The notes under the pieces: generated by a model
Seen by the model: the letters and a program-made list of their open reading frames with translations, nothing else
Told to the model about the DNA's origin: nothing
Database searches by the model: none
Shown here: positions 1 through 6,252 of the stretch, piece by piece
Layout: every line of letters begins with the position of its first letter
Numbering within the stretch: the stretch's first letter is position 1
Assembly: GCA_005787645.1 (NCBI GenBank)
Contig: SYAM01000112.1
Location: 1 to 18,634, forward strand
DNA length: 18,634 nucleotides
Source of the DNA: Actinomycetota bacterium
GTDB lineage: Bacteria > Actinomycetota > Actinomycetes > Nanopelagicales > Nanopelagicaceae
Reading direction: 5' to 3'
Translations under genes and position numbers: made by a program

Positions 1-1284
1 AATATGGGTAAGAAATTCGATGAGATTGAGCAACAGATGGCAGCAAATTTTGCACGCGCCGCCAAAGATGCAGATGTTCAGCAGATTGTCTATCTCGGCG
101 GTATCGCCAACGATAAAAAATCGAGTCAACATCTTGCATCGAGGGCACAGGTTGGTAATGAATTGGCATCAACTGGTCTGCCAACTATGGAGTTACGCGC
201 CGGAATCATTATCGGTGCAGGATCTGCATCTTTTGAGATGGTTCGTCATCTCACTCATCGATTACCAATTATGACGACGCCAAAATGGATCTCTAACCTC
301 ACTCATCCGATTGGCGTCCGTGATGTTCTCTGGTACTTAGAGAATGCTGCCCAATTGAAGAGTCCAGTCTCTGGTGTATTTGATATTGGCGGACCAGATG
401 TGCTCAAATACTCCGAGATGATGCAGATCTTCGCAAAGGTCTCTGGTTTGCGCCGCCGAATCATCGTGAAAATTCCGGTGCTCACTCCGCGATTAGCGAG
501 CCTTTGGATTGGTTTAGTAACCCCACTTCCTTCTGCGTTAGCCCGCCCATTAGTGCACTCGCTAATAAGTGAGGTTGTTGCTGATCCTGATAAGAGCATC
601 AGTGCGGTTATTCCACCGCCACCACAGGGATTGATGGGAGCTGAAGAGGCGATGACACTCGCCCTTGCCCGCGTAAATGAGAACAGAGTGAAGACCCGAT
701 GGTCTGATGCAACCTTGCCCGCACATCCATGGCAGAAAGCACAATCAGATCCCTCATGGGCTGGTGAGATCACATACAAAGATTCGCGAAGTGCGAAAGC
801 GGAAGCTTCTATAACAAGCGCATGGGAGACGATCGAAGAGATTGGTGGCGATACCGGGTGGTATGGCTCAGATTTCCTCTGGTTCCTTCGTGGACTTCTC
901 GACCGATTAATTGGTGGAGTGGGATTACGCCGCGGTAGACGTGATCCAAAACATCTTCGGGTGGGAGATAGTCTTGATTTTTGGCGCGTTGAATCGTTGG
1001 AACGCGAAGATCATTTACGCCTCTATGCCGAGATGATCTTGCCGGGGAAGGCATGGCTGGAATTTCGGTTACGAAAAATTCCGGCAACGCCAGGTAGTGG
1101 TGAGAAAGATCAGATAGAGATCATCCAAGAGGCGATTTTTCAACCGCGAGGATTAGGTGGAACTCTCTATTGGTTCGCGATTAAACCGCTCCACGCATTT
1201 GTCTTCCCGACAATGCTTCGGAACATTATCCGGAGCGCGAAGCGGAAGGATTACTTCGGGGCCTCCCGCTCAGTGACCGGCTAA
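1..1284 (+). CDS. NAD(P)-binding SDR-like protein with C-terminal DUF2867 domain (5' end outside window)
   Basis: The reading frame is open at the left edge. The usual glycine-rich Rossmann nucleotide-binding motif at the N-terminus of this family is missing, so the real start lies upstream and the ATG at position 4 is internal. What remains begins in the family's typical 'NFARAA...IVYLGG' strand-helix unit (residues about 15-35 counting from that ATG). It continues through an atypical short-chain dehydrogenase/NmrA-like domain with 'ELRAGIIIGAGSASFEMVRHL' (residues 63-83) and 'VFDIGGPDVLKYSEMM' (125-140). A C-terminal DUF2867 region runs from about residue 275 to 420 and is rich in Trp and Gly-Arg (WYGSDFLWFLRGLLDRLIGG). 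The substrate is unknown; the fold implies NAD(P)(H) binding and probably a redox or isomerase reaction on a small molecule. The family assignment is firm, the function is not. Confidence 0.85.
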   Translation, partial: NMGKKFDEIEQQMAANFARAAKDADVQQIVYLGGIANDKKSSQHLASRAQVGNELASTGLPTMELRAGIIIGAGSASFEMVRHLTHRLPIMTTPKWISNLTHPIGVRDVLWYLENAAQLKSPVSGVFDIGGPDVLKYSEMMQIFAKVSGLRRRIIVKIPVLTPRLASLWIGLVTPLPSALARPLVHSLISEVVADPDKSISAVIPPPPQGLMGAEEAMTLALARVNENRVKTRWSDATLPAHPWQKAQSDPSWAGEITYKDSRSAKAEASITSAWETIEEIGGDTGWYGSDFLWFLRGLLDRLIGGVGLRRGRRDPKHLRVGDSLDFWRVESLEREDHLRLYAEMILPGKAWLEFRLRKIPATPGSGEKDQIEIIQEAIFQPRGLGGTLYWFAIKPLHAFVFPTMLRNIIRSAKRKDYFGASRSVTG

Positions 1285-1307
1285 ATGACAAGCATGTAAT
1301 TTCCCAG

Positions 1308-1313
1308 TACTAT
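1308..1313 (+). promoter_or_regulatory. -10 box TACTAT of a probable leaderless promoter
   Basis: TACTAT fits the TAnnnT pattern. It ends 7 nt before the ATG at 1321, so transcription would start at or next to the A of the start codon. No Shine-Dalgarno sequence lies between 1285 and 1320, which agrees with a leaderless message. No clear -35 is seen. Confidence 0.5.
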
Positions 1314-1320
1314 TTCAACT

Positions 1321-1590
1321 ATGGGAGAGCCAGCGCAGCCAAGGGTTGAAGGCGCCTTGGGAGCCAATGCATTAACGCCTCAGCAGCTCTCCATGTTGGA
1401 GTTTGAGCGCCAATGGTGGCGCTACCCCGGATCGAAAGAGGGGGCGATTCGAGAGCTCTTCTCGATGAGTTCCCCACGGTATTACCAGGAGCTCAACCTT
1501 CTCCTCGACCGCCCCGAGGCTGAGTTGGCCTATCCGGCGCTGGTCCGGCGTCTCCGTCGCCTCCGTGATGCTCGCACCGGAGCCCTCTAG
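1321..1590 (+). CDS. DUF3263 family protein, 89 aa
   Basis: Small actinobacterial protein of unknown function. The diagnostic segment is at residues 25-85: 'LSMLEFERQWWRYPGSKEGA' followed by 'IRELFSMSSPRYYQELNLLL' and an Arg-rich 'VRRLRRLRDAR' tail. The central part reads like a helix-turn-helix (sample a site, pair of Tyr, helix), and the basic tail would suit nucleic-acid binding, but this is inference. Start chosen at ATG 1321 because a TACTAT box sits 7 nt upstream; an in-frame TTG at 1357 would remove 12 residues of poorly conserved N-terminus and is the main alternative. It stands alone between the DUF2867 gene and the heat-shock promoter of groEL. Confidence 0.85.
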   Translation: MGEPAQPRVEGALGANALTPQQLSMLEFERQWWRYPGSKEGAIRELFSMSSPRYYQELNLLLDRPEAELAYPALVRRLRRLRDARTGAL

Positions 1591-1619
1591 TCCTTGAGTC
1601 CAGCAGGGGAGCGCTCCGG
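1577..1619 (+). terminator. possible stem-loop after the DUF3263 gene
   Basis: CCGGAGC at 1577-1583 can pair with GCTCCGG at 1613-1619 around a 29-nt loop that holds further weak complementarity (CCT/AGG). It spans the stop codon. No T-run follows, so it is not a standard intrinsic terminator, and pairing by chance is possible. Confidence 0.25.
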
Positions 1620-1626
1620 CTTCCGT

Positions 1627-1656
1627 TTGATTGAGCAAGGCCTCCTGTCGTAGATT
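1627..1656 (+). promoter_or_regulatory. groEL promoter (-35 TTGATT, -10 TAGATT)
   Basis: TTGATT (1627-1632) and TAGATT (1651-1656) are separated by 18 bp, resembling a vegetative sigma factor promoter. The predicted transcription start, about 1663, falls at the left edge of the CIRCE operator, the classic arrangement for HrcA repression. The 5' leader would be about 80 nt. Confidence 0.6.
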
Positions 1657-1661
1657 ATGCG

Positions 1662-1688
1662 TTAGCACTCTCGGGTTGAGAGTGATAA
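1662..1688 (+). promoter_or_regulatory. CIRCE operator (HrcA binding site)
   Basis: Inverted repeat TTAGCACTC (1662-1670), 9-nt spacer, GAGTGATAA (1680-1688). The consensus is TTAGCACTC-N9-GAGTGCTAA, so the left arm is perfect and the right arm has one change (C to A at 1685). Its position between promoter and ribosome binding site of groEL is the canonical one. It implies that the genome encodes HrcA and that groEL, and perhaps the DUF3027 gene behind it, is induced by heat or misfolded protein. Confidence 0.92.
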
Positions 1689-1742
1689 CCCAGCTGATCT
1701 CCAAATTCAGCACCCACGTAACTATCTAGAAGGAGATTTACC

Positions 1743-3365
1743 GTGGCAAAGATGATTGCTTTCAATGAAGAGGCACGACGTGGCCTGGAGCGTGGCATGA
1801 ATGCGCTCGCCGATGCGGTCAAGGTAACCCTTGGACCTCGCGGACGTAACGTAGTACTTGAGAAGAAGTGGGGCGCCCCCACAATCACCAACGATGGTGT
1901 CTCCATCGCAAAAGAGATTGAGCTCGATGATCCTTACGAGAAGATTGGCGCTGAGCTTGTTAAAGAAGTAGCGAAGAAGACTGATGATGTCGCCGGAGAT
2001 GGCACAACTACCGCGACCGTCCTAGCACAAGCGCTTGTCCGCGAAGGACTCCGTAACGTTGCAGCAGGCTCTAACCCAATGGCGCTAAAGCGTGGAATTG
2101 AAAAGGCTGTCGCCGCAGTTGTCGACGAACTTGGCAAGATGGCAAAAGATGTTGAGACCAAGGAGCAGATTGCTGCCACTGCATCAATCTCTGCTGCTGA
2201 TGCAACTATCGGAGAGAAGATTGCCGAAGCGATGGATAAGGTCGGAAAAGAAGGTGTAATCACTGTTGAAGAGAGTAATACTTTTGGTCTTGAGCTCGAG
2301 CTAACCGAAGGTATGCGCTTTGATAAGGGTTACATCTCTCCCTACATGGTTACCGACACCGATCGTATGGAGGCAGTCCTTGAAGATCCATACATTTTGA
2401 TTGCGAACTCCAAGATTGCAAATATCAAAGATTTATTGCCGATTCTCGAGAAAGTCATGCAATCGGGTAAGCCACTTGCAATCATCGCTGAAGATATTGA
2501 AGGAGAAGCCCTTGCAACTCTCGTAGTCAATAAGATCCGCGGTACCTTCCGTTCTGCCGCAGTCAAGGCTCCAGGATTTGGCGATCGTCGTAAGGCGATG
2601 TTGCAAGACATAGCGATTCTTACCGGTGCACAAGTAATCTCTGAAGAGGTTGGCCTAAAGCTCGATGCAACTACTATCGACCTTCTCGGCCGCGCACGTA
2701 AGGTCGTTATTACAAAAGATGAGACCACAATTGTTGAAGGTGCTGGCGATAGCGAGCAGATCAAGGGGCGGGTTAATCAGATTCGCGCTGAGATTGAGAA
2801 GAGCGATTCCGATTATGATCGCGAGAAGCTCCAGGAGCGCCTAGCAAAACTCGCTGGTGGCGTTGCCGTCATCAAAGCTGGTGCTGCTACCGAGGTAGAG
2901 CTCAAAGAGCGTAAGCACCGAATCGAAGATGCAGTTCGTAACGCAAAGGCTGCCGTCGAAGAGGGCATCGTCGCTGGAGGTGGCGTTGCACTTCTCCAAG
3001 CAGCGAAGCTTGCATTTGCCAAGCTAAAGCTTGATGGTGACGAAGCTACCGGTGCGAAGATCGTCGAACTTGCTGTCGAAGCGCCACTCAAGCAGATTGC
3101 AATCAACGCTGGCCTAGAAGGCGGAGTTGTAGTGGAGAAGGTCCGTCATCTCGAGGCAGGTTTTGGGCTCAATGCTGCTAGCGGAGAGTATGTAGACATG
3201 ATCAAGGCAGGCATCATTGATCCTGCAAAAGTCACCCGCTCTGCGCTCCAGAATGCTGCATCAATTGCCGCACTCTTCCTCACCACTGAAGCTGTTATCG
3301 CCGAGAAGCCAGAGCCAAAGAGCGCAGCTCCTGCAGCTCCTGGCGGCGGAGATATGGATTTCTAA
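1743..3365 (+). CDS. groEL: 60-kDa chaperonin GroEL
   Basis: ATP-driven chaperonin that folds cytosolic proteins in a double-ring cage with GroES. Length 540 aa is normal. Visible signatures are 'VTLGPRGRNVVL' (28-39), the ATP site 'GDGTTT' (85-90), 'GAGDSEQIKGRVNQI' and the late equatorial 'EGIVAGGGVALL'. The C-terminus is short, 'APGGGDMDF', close to the Gly/Met tail of ordinary GroEL and unlike the His-rich tail of mycobacterial GroEL1, so it is GroEL2-like. Start is GTG 1743, preceded by a strong ribosome binding site AAGGAG (1730-1735) at 7 nt. No groES is adjacent, as in the groEL2 loci of other Actinobacteria; the partner must be elsewhere. Regulation by HrcA is indicated by the CIRCE element upstream. 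The DUF3027 gene starts 1 nt after the stop and is probably cotranscribed. Confidence 0.98.
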   Translation: MAKMIAFNEEARRGLERGMNALADAVKVTLGPRGRNVVLEKKWGAPTITNDGVSIAKEIELDDPYEKIGAELVKEVAKKTDDVAGDGTTTATVLAQALVREGLRNVAAGSNPMALKRGIEKAVAAVVDELGKMAKDVETKEQIAATASISAADATIGEKIAEAMDKVGKEGVITVEESNTFGLELELTEGMRFDKGYISPYMVTDTDRMEAVLEDPYILIANSKIANIKDLLPILEKVMQSGKPLAIIAEDIEGEALATLVVNKIRGTFRSAAVKAPGFGDRRKAMLQDIAILTGAQVISEEVGLKLDATTIDLLGRARKVVITKDETTIVEGAGDSEQIKGRVNQIRAEIEKSDSDYDREKLQERLAKLAGGVAVIKAGAATEVELKERKHRIEDAVRNAKAAVEEGIVAGGGVALLQAAKLAFAKLKLDGDEATGAKIVELAVEAPLKQIAINAGLEGGVVVEKVRHLEAGFGLNAASGEYVDMIKAGIIDPAKVTRSALQNAASIAALFLTTEAVIAEKPEPKSAAPAAPGGGDMDF

Positions 3366-3366
3366 G

Positions 3367-4068
3367 ATGACAAGTACAGGTAAAGGGCTTCGCGAGTTAG
3401 AGATTGCTCGCGAAGCCGCTTTACTTGAAGCAGAGAGTTTGGTCGGGAATTTACGTTTCGATGGTGAAAAAGTTGGCGGTCATTTAGGCGTCGATAATGA
3501 ATCGCACGAATACGAGACTCATTACTTCGCAACCTCCCTGACCGGTTATCCAGATTGGCGTTGGGCAGTAACGATCGCTCGTATCGATAGCGAGAGTGAA
3601 CCCACTATCTGTGATGTGGTCTTGCTTCCTGGTCCAGATGCGTTGCTACCACCGAAGTGGATTCCTTACACCGAACGAGTTCGCCCAGAAGATGTCACTC
3701 CGGGCACTCTGCTACCCACTAATGCTGATGATGAGCGAGTGGTTCCTGGCTATGCAGCGTTACCAAGTGATGAAGAATTAGATCCCACTCAATTATGGGA
3801 ACTTGGTTTGGGGCGTGTTCGAGTTCTCTCACCCATCGGGCGTGACTTGGCTAGCGATCGCTGGATTAATGGCGACTACGGCCCCGATTCTGAATTTGCC
3901 AAGAACGCTCCGAAGGCGTGCGCATCATGTGCATTTTTCTTGCCTATCGCTGGCTCACTTCGAAGCGCCTTCGGCGTCTGTGCAAATGGCACATCTCCGG
4001 CAGATGGCCACGTGGTTGCGGTCAACTACGGTTGTGGCGCCCACTCCGAGGCCCTCGTTCTCGGCTAA
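3367..4068 (+). CDS. DUF3027 family protein with four-Cys probable zinc site, 233 aa
   Basis: Actinobacterial family of unknown function. The first part (about 45-105) carries 'YFATSLTGYPDWRWAVTIAR' and 'VVLLPGPDALLPPKWIPY', which mark DUF3027. The C-terminal part has C185-x2-C188, C205 and C223 followed by H226, a spacing that suggests a zinc ribbon. Start is ATG 3367, 1 nt after the groEL stop. The frame remains open further upstream inside groEL, but the family N-terminus and the gene order argue against a longer form. The only ribosome-binding-like sequence is GGAGAT inside the groEL end, so translational coupling to groEL is likely. My recollection is that this gene often lies near cspB and an MFS gene in Actinobacteria, and both follow here. 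Confidence 0.88.
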   Translation: MTSTGKGLRELEIAREAALLEAESLVGNLRFDGEKVGGHLGVDNESHEYETHYFATSLTGYPDWRWAVTIARIDSESEPTICDVVLLPGPDALLPPKWIPYTERVRPEDVTPGTLLPTNADDERVVPGYAALPSDEELDPTQLWELGLGRVRVLSPIGRDLASDRWINGDYGPDSEFAKNAPKACASCAFFLPIAGSLRSAFGVCANGTSPADGHVVAVNYGCGAHSEALVLG

Positions 4069-4140
4069 ATCTCGCCAGCGCGAGCCCTGGGTAAAACGCG
4101 ATAAAATACCGCTCTGCTCGATAATCGATTGGTTCTGGGT

Positions 4141-4149
4141 AAAGGAGAG
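4141..4149 (+). promoter_or_regulatory. ribosome binding site of the cold-shock gene
   Basis: AAAGGAGAG lies 6 nt before ATG 4156 and fixes that start. A possible -10, TAAAAT at 4102-4107, would give a leader of about 40 nt, common for cold-shock genes; no good -35 is seen with it. Confidence 0.7.
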
Positions 4150-4155
4150 TGAGTT

Positions 4156-4539
4156 ATGCCTACTGGACGCGTGAAGTGGTTCAGCCTGGAAAAGGGCTTT
4201 GGTTTTATCTCCTCAGATGAGGGTGATGACGTCTTCCTTCCTGCAGCCTCACTTCCATCCGGCGTTACTACCGTCAAACCTGGCACAAAACTTGAGTTTG
4301 GCGTTGCCGATGGTCGTCGTGGTCCTCAGGCCCTCTCAGTGACAATCGTCGAAGCGCCGCCATCGTTAGCAGCAGGTGCGCGTATCAACCCAGATGATCT
4401 AGCAGCCATTATTGAAGATGCCATCAAGATTCTGGATCGAGTAGGAAATGGATTGCGCCATGGACGCCACCCATCACCCAATGATGCCGAGCGTCTCGGA
4501 AAAGTTTTACGTGGAATTGCTGACCAAATCGAGGGTTAG
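4156..4539 (+). CDS. cspB: cold-shock domain protein with C-terminal extension (actinobacterial CspB type), 127 aa
   Basis: Single-stranded nucleic-acid-binding protein, probable RNA chaperone. The N-terminal 65 residues form the five-stranded cold-shock domain: 'GRVKWF' (4-9), RNP1 'KGFGFI' (13-18), an RNP2-position segment 'VFLP' (26-29), and 'RRGPQALSV' (54-62). RNP2 is normally VFVH; here Pro replaces the His, a change in a nucleic-acid contact. Standard Csp proteins are about 67 residues. This one continues with a helical tail, 'INPDDLAAIIEDAIKILDRV' then 'GRHPSPNDAERLGKVLRGIA', which is also present in the CspB proteins of Mycobacterium and Streptomyces as I remember them. The tail's role is unknown. 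Confidence 0.92.
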   Translation: MPTGRVKWFSLEKGFGFISSDEGDDVFLPAASLPSGVTTVKPGTKLEFGVADGRRGPQALSVTIVEAPPSLAAGARINPDDLAAIIEDAIKILDRVGNGLRHGRHPSPNDAERLGKVLRGIADQIEG

Positions 4540-4542
4540 AGG

Positions 4543-4722
4543 CTAGCGATTATTTTTTTTGCGCATAATCCGTAATCCGTACAAACCGAGAAGAATCGCT
4601 ATCAGTGAGCTGAGTGCGAAATCGTACCTGTTTGTGATGAGCGAACCTATCGCTGCAACGCCCCAGAAAATTAATGCAATATAAATAATCTTTCGATCAG
4701 ATATTCCCTTTAGGGGTGACAT
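4543..4722 (-). CDS. small two-helix membrane protein, 59 aa
   Basis: Not recognised by family. Two hydrophobic segments are visible: 'KIIYIALIFWGVAAIGSLI' (about residues 11-29) and 'FALSSLIAILLGLYGLRI' (about 34-51). A strongly basic end follows, 'MRKKNNR', which by the positive-inside rule would place the C-terminus in the cytoplasm. Start chosen at ATG 4722 because a TAGACT -10 box sits exactly 6 nt upstream (leaderless); a GTG at 4728 in frame would add two residues. It is divergent from the MFS gene and convergent with the cold-shock gene, with only 3 nt between the two stop codons. Function unknown; reality is supported by the promoter and the clean membrane pattern. Confidence 0.65.
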   Translation of the reverse strand: MSPLKGISDRKIIYIALIFWGVAAIGSLITNRYDFALSSLIAILLGLYGLRIMRKKNNR

Positions 4723-4745
4723 AGCCACAGTCTACGCCATAATCT
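4716..4745 (+). promoter_or_regulatory. promoter of the MFS transporter gene (-35 GTGACA, -10 TAATCT)
   Basis: GTGACA (4716-4721, one change from TTGACA) and TAATCT (4740-4745) are spaced by 18 bp, with transcription predicted to start near 4752 and a short leader of about 20 nt before ATG 4774. The -35 element overlaps the start codon of the divergent small gene. Confidence 0.5.
4729..4734 (-). promoter_or_regulatory. -10 box TAGACT of the small membrane protein gene
   Basis: Read on the minus strand, TAGACT is followed by 6 nt and then ATG (4722), giving a leaderless start. It lies between the -35 and -10 elements of the opposite-strand MFS promoter. Confidence 0.5.
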
Positions 4746-4773
4746 ATGAGCCTTATGAAAATGGCGAGTAGTA

Positions 4774-6018
4774 ATGAGTGAGAGTGGTTCGCTTCGCTCT
4801 TTTCGTCATCGCAATTTTCGAATCTATTACTTTTCTACCACGCTGAGTAATATCGGTACCTGGGTCCAAAGAATCGCACAAAACTGGCTCGTTCTAGAGT
4901 TAACAAATAATGCGGTCTGGCTTGGTGTCGTTGTGGCCCTTCAATCTGCTCCCTCTTTATTCTCTTTCTTCGGTGGCACGCTGGCGGACCGGATTTCTAA
5001 GCCAAAATTGCTTGCGTTTACTAGTTTTTCGGGTTTCCTTTGGGCAGGCTCTCTCGGATCGCTGGTCATTCTCGGTTATGTCAGACTCTGGCATGTTTTG
5101 GTAATTGCTTTTGGTCTTGGAGTGACGGCTGCTATGGATGGGCCGGTTAGACACTCGTTTGTGCCGGAGTTAGTTCCTGAGGAAGATATTCCAAATTCTG
5201 TCGCACTCAACTCTGTGAATTTCAATACCGCTCGCTTGATAGGTCCAGCACTCTCAGGTTTCATGATTGAGGCTTTTGATACTGGACCAGCATTTCTTCT
5301 CAATGCCATTTCATTTCTTGCAGTCGTGGTAGCAGTTTTAATGATTGACAATGATGAATTACATAGAAAAGCGCCACGTGCTAACGCTCGTTTCTCAGAG
5401 TCACTCAGGTATATAAAAGCTCGACCAGATTTAATGGCGCTCATGCTCAGTATCTTCTTCTTTGCAACTTTCGGAGTAAATCCGGAACTCTTTAGCGCAA
5501 TCATGGCTACAAAAGTATTTGGCTTAAATGCGGGGGAGTTTGGTTTATTAGGAAGTGTGATTGCACTTGGCTCACTAACAGCGACTTTGGTGGCAACAAA
5601 AAGAGAACATGCTCCGGGGGTAAGTCGGATACTTAAGTTTGCAGTCTTTACCGGCTTTGCAATCATCTTCTCTGCGGTGATGCCCACCTATCTTTTCTAT
5701 GCGATGGCGCTACCAATCTATGGTTTCGGCATGCTCACCACTGCGGTAGCAGCGAATACAACAGTGCAAATGGGTACCGCCCCTGAGATTCGGGGGAGAG
5801 TCTTTGGAATCTATTTGGCGATGTGGATGGGCTTTGCTCCAGGGAGCGCTCCACTATTGGGATGGATCACCGAGCACTTTGGCGCCAGGTACGCAATTGG
5901 ATTCTCCGGAACGATCACAGTCTTGGGAGTCTGCTTGATTGCATGGATTTATCGTGGTCGGTTGGAACCTCCCGAGGAGACCTCGATCGAGTCGGTATTG
6001 GGCCCCTCTAAGGGGTAG
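4774..6018 (+). CDS. MFS transporter, MFS_3 (EntS-like exporter) family, 414 aa
   Basis: Inner-membrane major facilitator with about 12 hydrophobic segments. The N-terminus 'LRSFRHRNFRIYYFSTTLSN' with 'GTWVQRIAQNWLVLELT' is diagnostic for the MFS_3/EntS-like subfamily. The loop 2-3 A-motif is visible as 'GGTLADRISKPKLL' (67-80), and 'LNSVNFNTARLIGPALSGF' lies in the middle of the N-half. Members export siderophores, drugs or other small molecules by proton antiport; the substrate here cannot be told. ATG 4774 is chosen because nearby upstream ATGs (4746, 4755, 4761) are out of frame. The gene ends about 17 nt before a strong terminator. Gene order csp then MFS resembles other actinobacterial genomes. 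Confidence 0.92.
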   Translation: MSESGSLRSFRHRNFRIYYFSTTLSNIGTWVQRIAQNWLVLELTNNAVWLGVVVALQSAPSLFSFFGGTLADRISKPKLLAFTSFSGFLWAGSLGSLVILGYVRLWHVLVIAFGLGVTAAMDGPVRHSFVPELVPEEDIPNSVALNSVNFNTARLIGPALSGFMIEAFDTGPAFLLNAISFLAVVVAVLMIDNDELHRKAPRANARFSESLRYIKARPDLMALMLSIFFFATFGVNPELFSAIMATKVFGLNAGEFGLLGSVIALGSLTATLVATKREHAPGVSRILKFAVFTGFAIIFSAVMPTYLFYAMALPIYGFGMLTTAVAANTTVQMGTAPEIRGRVFGIYLAMWMGFAPGSAPLLGWITEHFGARYAIGFSGTITVLGVCLIAWIYRGRLEPPEETSIESVLGPSKG

Positions 6019-6035
6019 CCCGCTCCAGATCCACC

Positions 6036-6056
6036 GTGGGTAATCCCACATTTTTT
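6036..6056 (+). terminator. intrinsic terminator of the MFS gene
   Basis: Stem GTGGG (6036-6040), loop TAAT, stem CCCAC (6045-6049), then A and a run of six T (6051-6056). This is the clearest Rho-independent terminator in the window. A second small hairpin, CCCCT-CTA-AGGGG (6003-6015), just precedes it over the stop region. Confidence 0.85.
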
Positions 6057-6084
6057 CTCTCCACCGCTCTGACCTGCGAAAACC

Positions 6085-6093
6085 TTATCCACA
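6085..6093 (+). promoter_or_regulatory. perfect DnaA-box sequence TTATCCACA
   Basis: TTATCCACA equals the general DnaA-box consensus TTATNCACA. I see only this exact copy in the window, in the intergenic region before the wall-hydrolase gene. A single box does not make an origin; it may be a regulatory or titration site, or chance. Confidence 0.4.
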
Positions 6094-6111
6094 GGACAAA
6101 ATTCTCAGGGT

Positions 6112-6150
6112 AAAGAGAGGGTTTGGTTTGGCTATCTGACCCCCTTCTTT
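6112..6150 (+). other. hairpin in the leader region of the wall-hydrolase gene
   Basis: AAAGAGAGGG (6112-6121) can pair with CCCCTTCTTT (6141-6150) with one G-U pair and one mismatch around a 19-nt loop containing a TTTGG direct repeat. The stretch 6151-6252 that follows is C-rich then G-rich and can form further GC pairs. No T-run follows, so it is more likely a leader structure than a terminator. I see no open frame of its own in 6057-6252 with a family resemblance. Confidence 0.35.
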
Positions 6151-6252
6151 GGCATCCTTGAAGCCTCCCCCACCCCTAGCGCCTGCCGACCCCACCAGGA
6201 TTGGCAAGCGGCGCACGCGCGGAGAGGGCGAGACGGGTAGCCACGAGAGGAA

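Noticed and set aside
1372..1713. 113-codon open frame on the minus strand over DUF3263 and the groEL promoter
   Set aside because: It runs antisense through a well-supported gene and across the promoter and CIRCE, has no recognisable domain and no ribosome binding site.
2342..2764. Long minus-strand frame inside groEL (also 1934-2263 and 2813-3106)
   Set aside because: Antisense shadows of groEL; composition is rich in Ser/Ala/Thr from reversed codons and there is no family resemblance.
3217..3366. 50-codon upstream extension of the DUF3027 frame into groEL
   Set aside because: It overlaps the conserved groEL C-terminus, and the DUF3027 family N-terminus fits ATG 3367.
4071..4084. CTCGC-CAGC-GCGAG hairpin after the DUF3027 gene as terminator
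   Set aside because: Only 5 bp and no T-run follows; could be chance.
5076..5687. 203-codon minus-strand frame inside the MFS gene
   Set aside because: Antisense to a gene with clear family motifs; no domain, no start signals.
6181..6252. Canonical c-di-AMP (ydaO) riboswitch
   Set aside because: Only two short stretches resemble it, they lie too close together, and the central conserved element is missing; kept only as a weak finding.
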